A DNA stretch of 64,000 nucleotides. Origin: Pseudoalteromonas sp. MMG010. GTDB taxonomy: Bacteria; Pseudomonadota; Gammaproteobacteria; Enterobacterales; Alteromonadaceae. Location of the stretch: positions 1 through 64,000 of the forward strand of contig NZ_JAGJEG010000007.1 in NCBI RefSeq assembly GCF_018100905.1, written 5' to 3'. Shown here one piece after another: positions 63,566 to 64,000 of the stretch. Made by a program: the position numbers and the translations under genes. The notes beneath the pieces were generated by a model. The model worked only from the letters and a program-made list of their open reading frames with translations, made no database searches and was not told the DNA's origin. How positions within the stretch are numbered: the first letter of the stretch is position 1; each line of letters opens with the position of its first letter.

Positions 63566-63934
63566 ATGATTGTTTTTTATGATGGGAACTGTCCATTGTG
63601 CTCAACAGAAATGAGAAAACTTAAACAAGCTGATTATAACAACAACATTGTTTTAGAAGACATTAACGCTCCAGACTTCGAACAGCGTTTTAATTATATT
63701 AAACGTGAAGATGCATTGCGGTTTTTACACGGGCAAACCAATGAAGGCGAAATGCTTTATGGCTTAGATGTCACAATAAAAGCATGGGCAACGGTAGGTA
63801 AGCACAAATGGCTTAACATTTTAAAGCTTCCACTAATTAATATTTTTGCAGATATTGGGTACTGGCTTTTTGCTAAATATCGTCAACCTATCGTGGGAAT
63901 TTTTTGTCGCTCTTCATGTGGTTTAAAAAGATGA
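63566..63934 (+). CDS. DUF393 (DCC) thiol-disulfide oxidoreductase-like protein
   Basis: About 122 residues. The N-terminal motif FYDGNCPLCSTEM contains the DG-C-P-L-C signature of the DCC/DUF393 family (thioredoxin-like fold, redox function presumed). ATG 63566 is preferred to a TTG four codons upstream. Its stop codon overlaps the start of the next gene (ATGA), so the two are coupled. Confidence 0.9.
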   Translation: MIVFYDGNCPLCSTEMRKLKQADYNNNIVLEDINAPDFEQRFNYIKREDALRFLHGQTNEGEMLYGLDVTIKAWATVGKHKWLNILKLPLINIFADIGYWLFAKYRQPIVGIFCRSSCGLKR

Positions 63935-64000
63935 GTTTAACCTATGTACTATTTGGCACCAGCAGTGACATTGCAAAAAGTTATGTACGGTATTTAGCTA
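63931..64000 (+). CDS. Start of a short-chain dehydrogenase-like gene (cut by window end)
   Basis: Only the first 23 codons are present: MSLTYVLFGTSSDIAKSYVR and on. The strand-glycine turn FGTSSDIAKS resembles the nucleotide-binding start of short-chain dehydrogenases. The ATG overlaps the stop codon of the DUF393 gene by four bases (ATGA), which supports it as a real gene. Product assignment from so short a piece is tentative. Confidence 0.6.
   Translation, partial: MSLTYVLFGTSSDIAKSYVRYLA

Overview
The window looks like the origin-terminus region of the secondary chromosome (chromid) of a marine, AT-rich gammaproteobacterium of the Alteromonadales, most probably Pseudoalteromonas. The evidence is a plasmid-type replication block sitting among genes with close relatives in that group (DUF3450/TtpC-type TonB system, ppsR-ppsA, a YdiJ-type dehydrogenase, minCDE, class II DAHP synthase). 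No rRNA or tRNA gene, CRISPR array or intact insertion sequence was seen.

Replication block (about 3.2-10.0 kb). parA and parB are transcribed leftward. A divergent gene encodes a two-winged-helix replication initiator. Between them lies an AT-rich origin with a perfect DnaA box, many GATC sites and 18-bp iterons of the form GATCANNTTWTTACTAAC. A second group of five iterons lies about 2.5 kb away, against the 3' end of parB. Right of the initiator gene is a clear homologue of Tus, the replication-fork arrest protein. A 17-bp motif resembling the E. coli Ter core occurs three times there: once abutting the tus start codon on the minus strand, and twice on the plus strand in the 1.27-kb gene-free stretch that follows. 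By E. coli polarity rules the two right-hand sites would stop the rightward fork 2-3 kb after initiation, and the inverted site would stop the leftward fork when it returns. The layout predicts one-way (leftward) replication of the replicon, with its terminus beside its origin. This is the most interesting system in the window.

10-34 kb: central carbon and aromatic metabolism (class II DAHP synthase; ppsR and ppsA divergent; YdiJ-type FAD/Fe-S dehydrogenase), a cation/proton antiporter whose start codon overlaps the stop codon of a lone tyrosine recombinase, a SYLF lipoprotein, two patatin-like proteins flanking an AGCS amino-acid symporter, a MarR-controlled flavoprotein locus, LexA-controlled umuDC, small conserved genes, a voltage-gated ion channel and asd.

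34-47 kb: one nutrient-uptake locus on the minus strand. A six-gene operon (DUF3450, TtpC-like, ExbB, ExbD, TonB, TPR) is followed, after a terminator, by a 1365-residue three-repeat lipoprotein and a TonB-dependent receptor.

47-64 kb: ordinary chromosomal genes (hydratase, DsbA-like, solute-binding protein, YcgN-SpoU pair, DUF885 and amidohydrolase hydrolases, GbsR-type regulator, PAS chemoreceptor, YcgL-lytic transglycosylase, minCDE, CGNR regulator divergent from a GST/flavoprotein pair, DUF393, start of an SDR). A 51-codon relic of a TonB-dependent receptor survives at 55.05-55.20 kb. Housekeeping genes such as asd and minCDE so near the plasmid-type origin fit a chromid rather than a dispensable plasmid.
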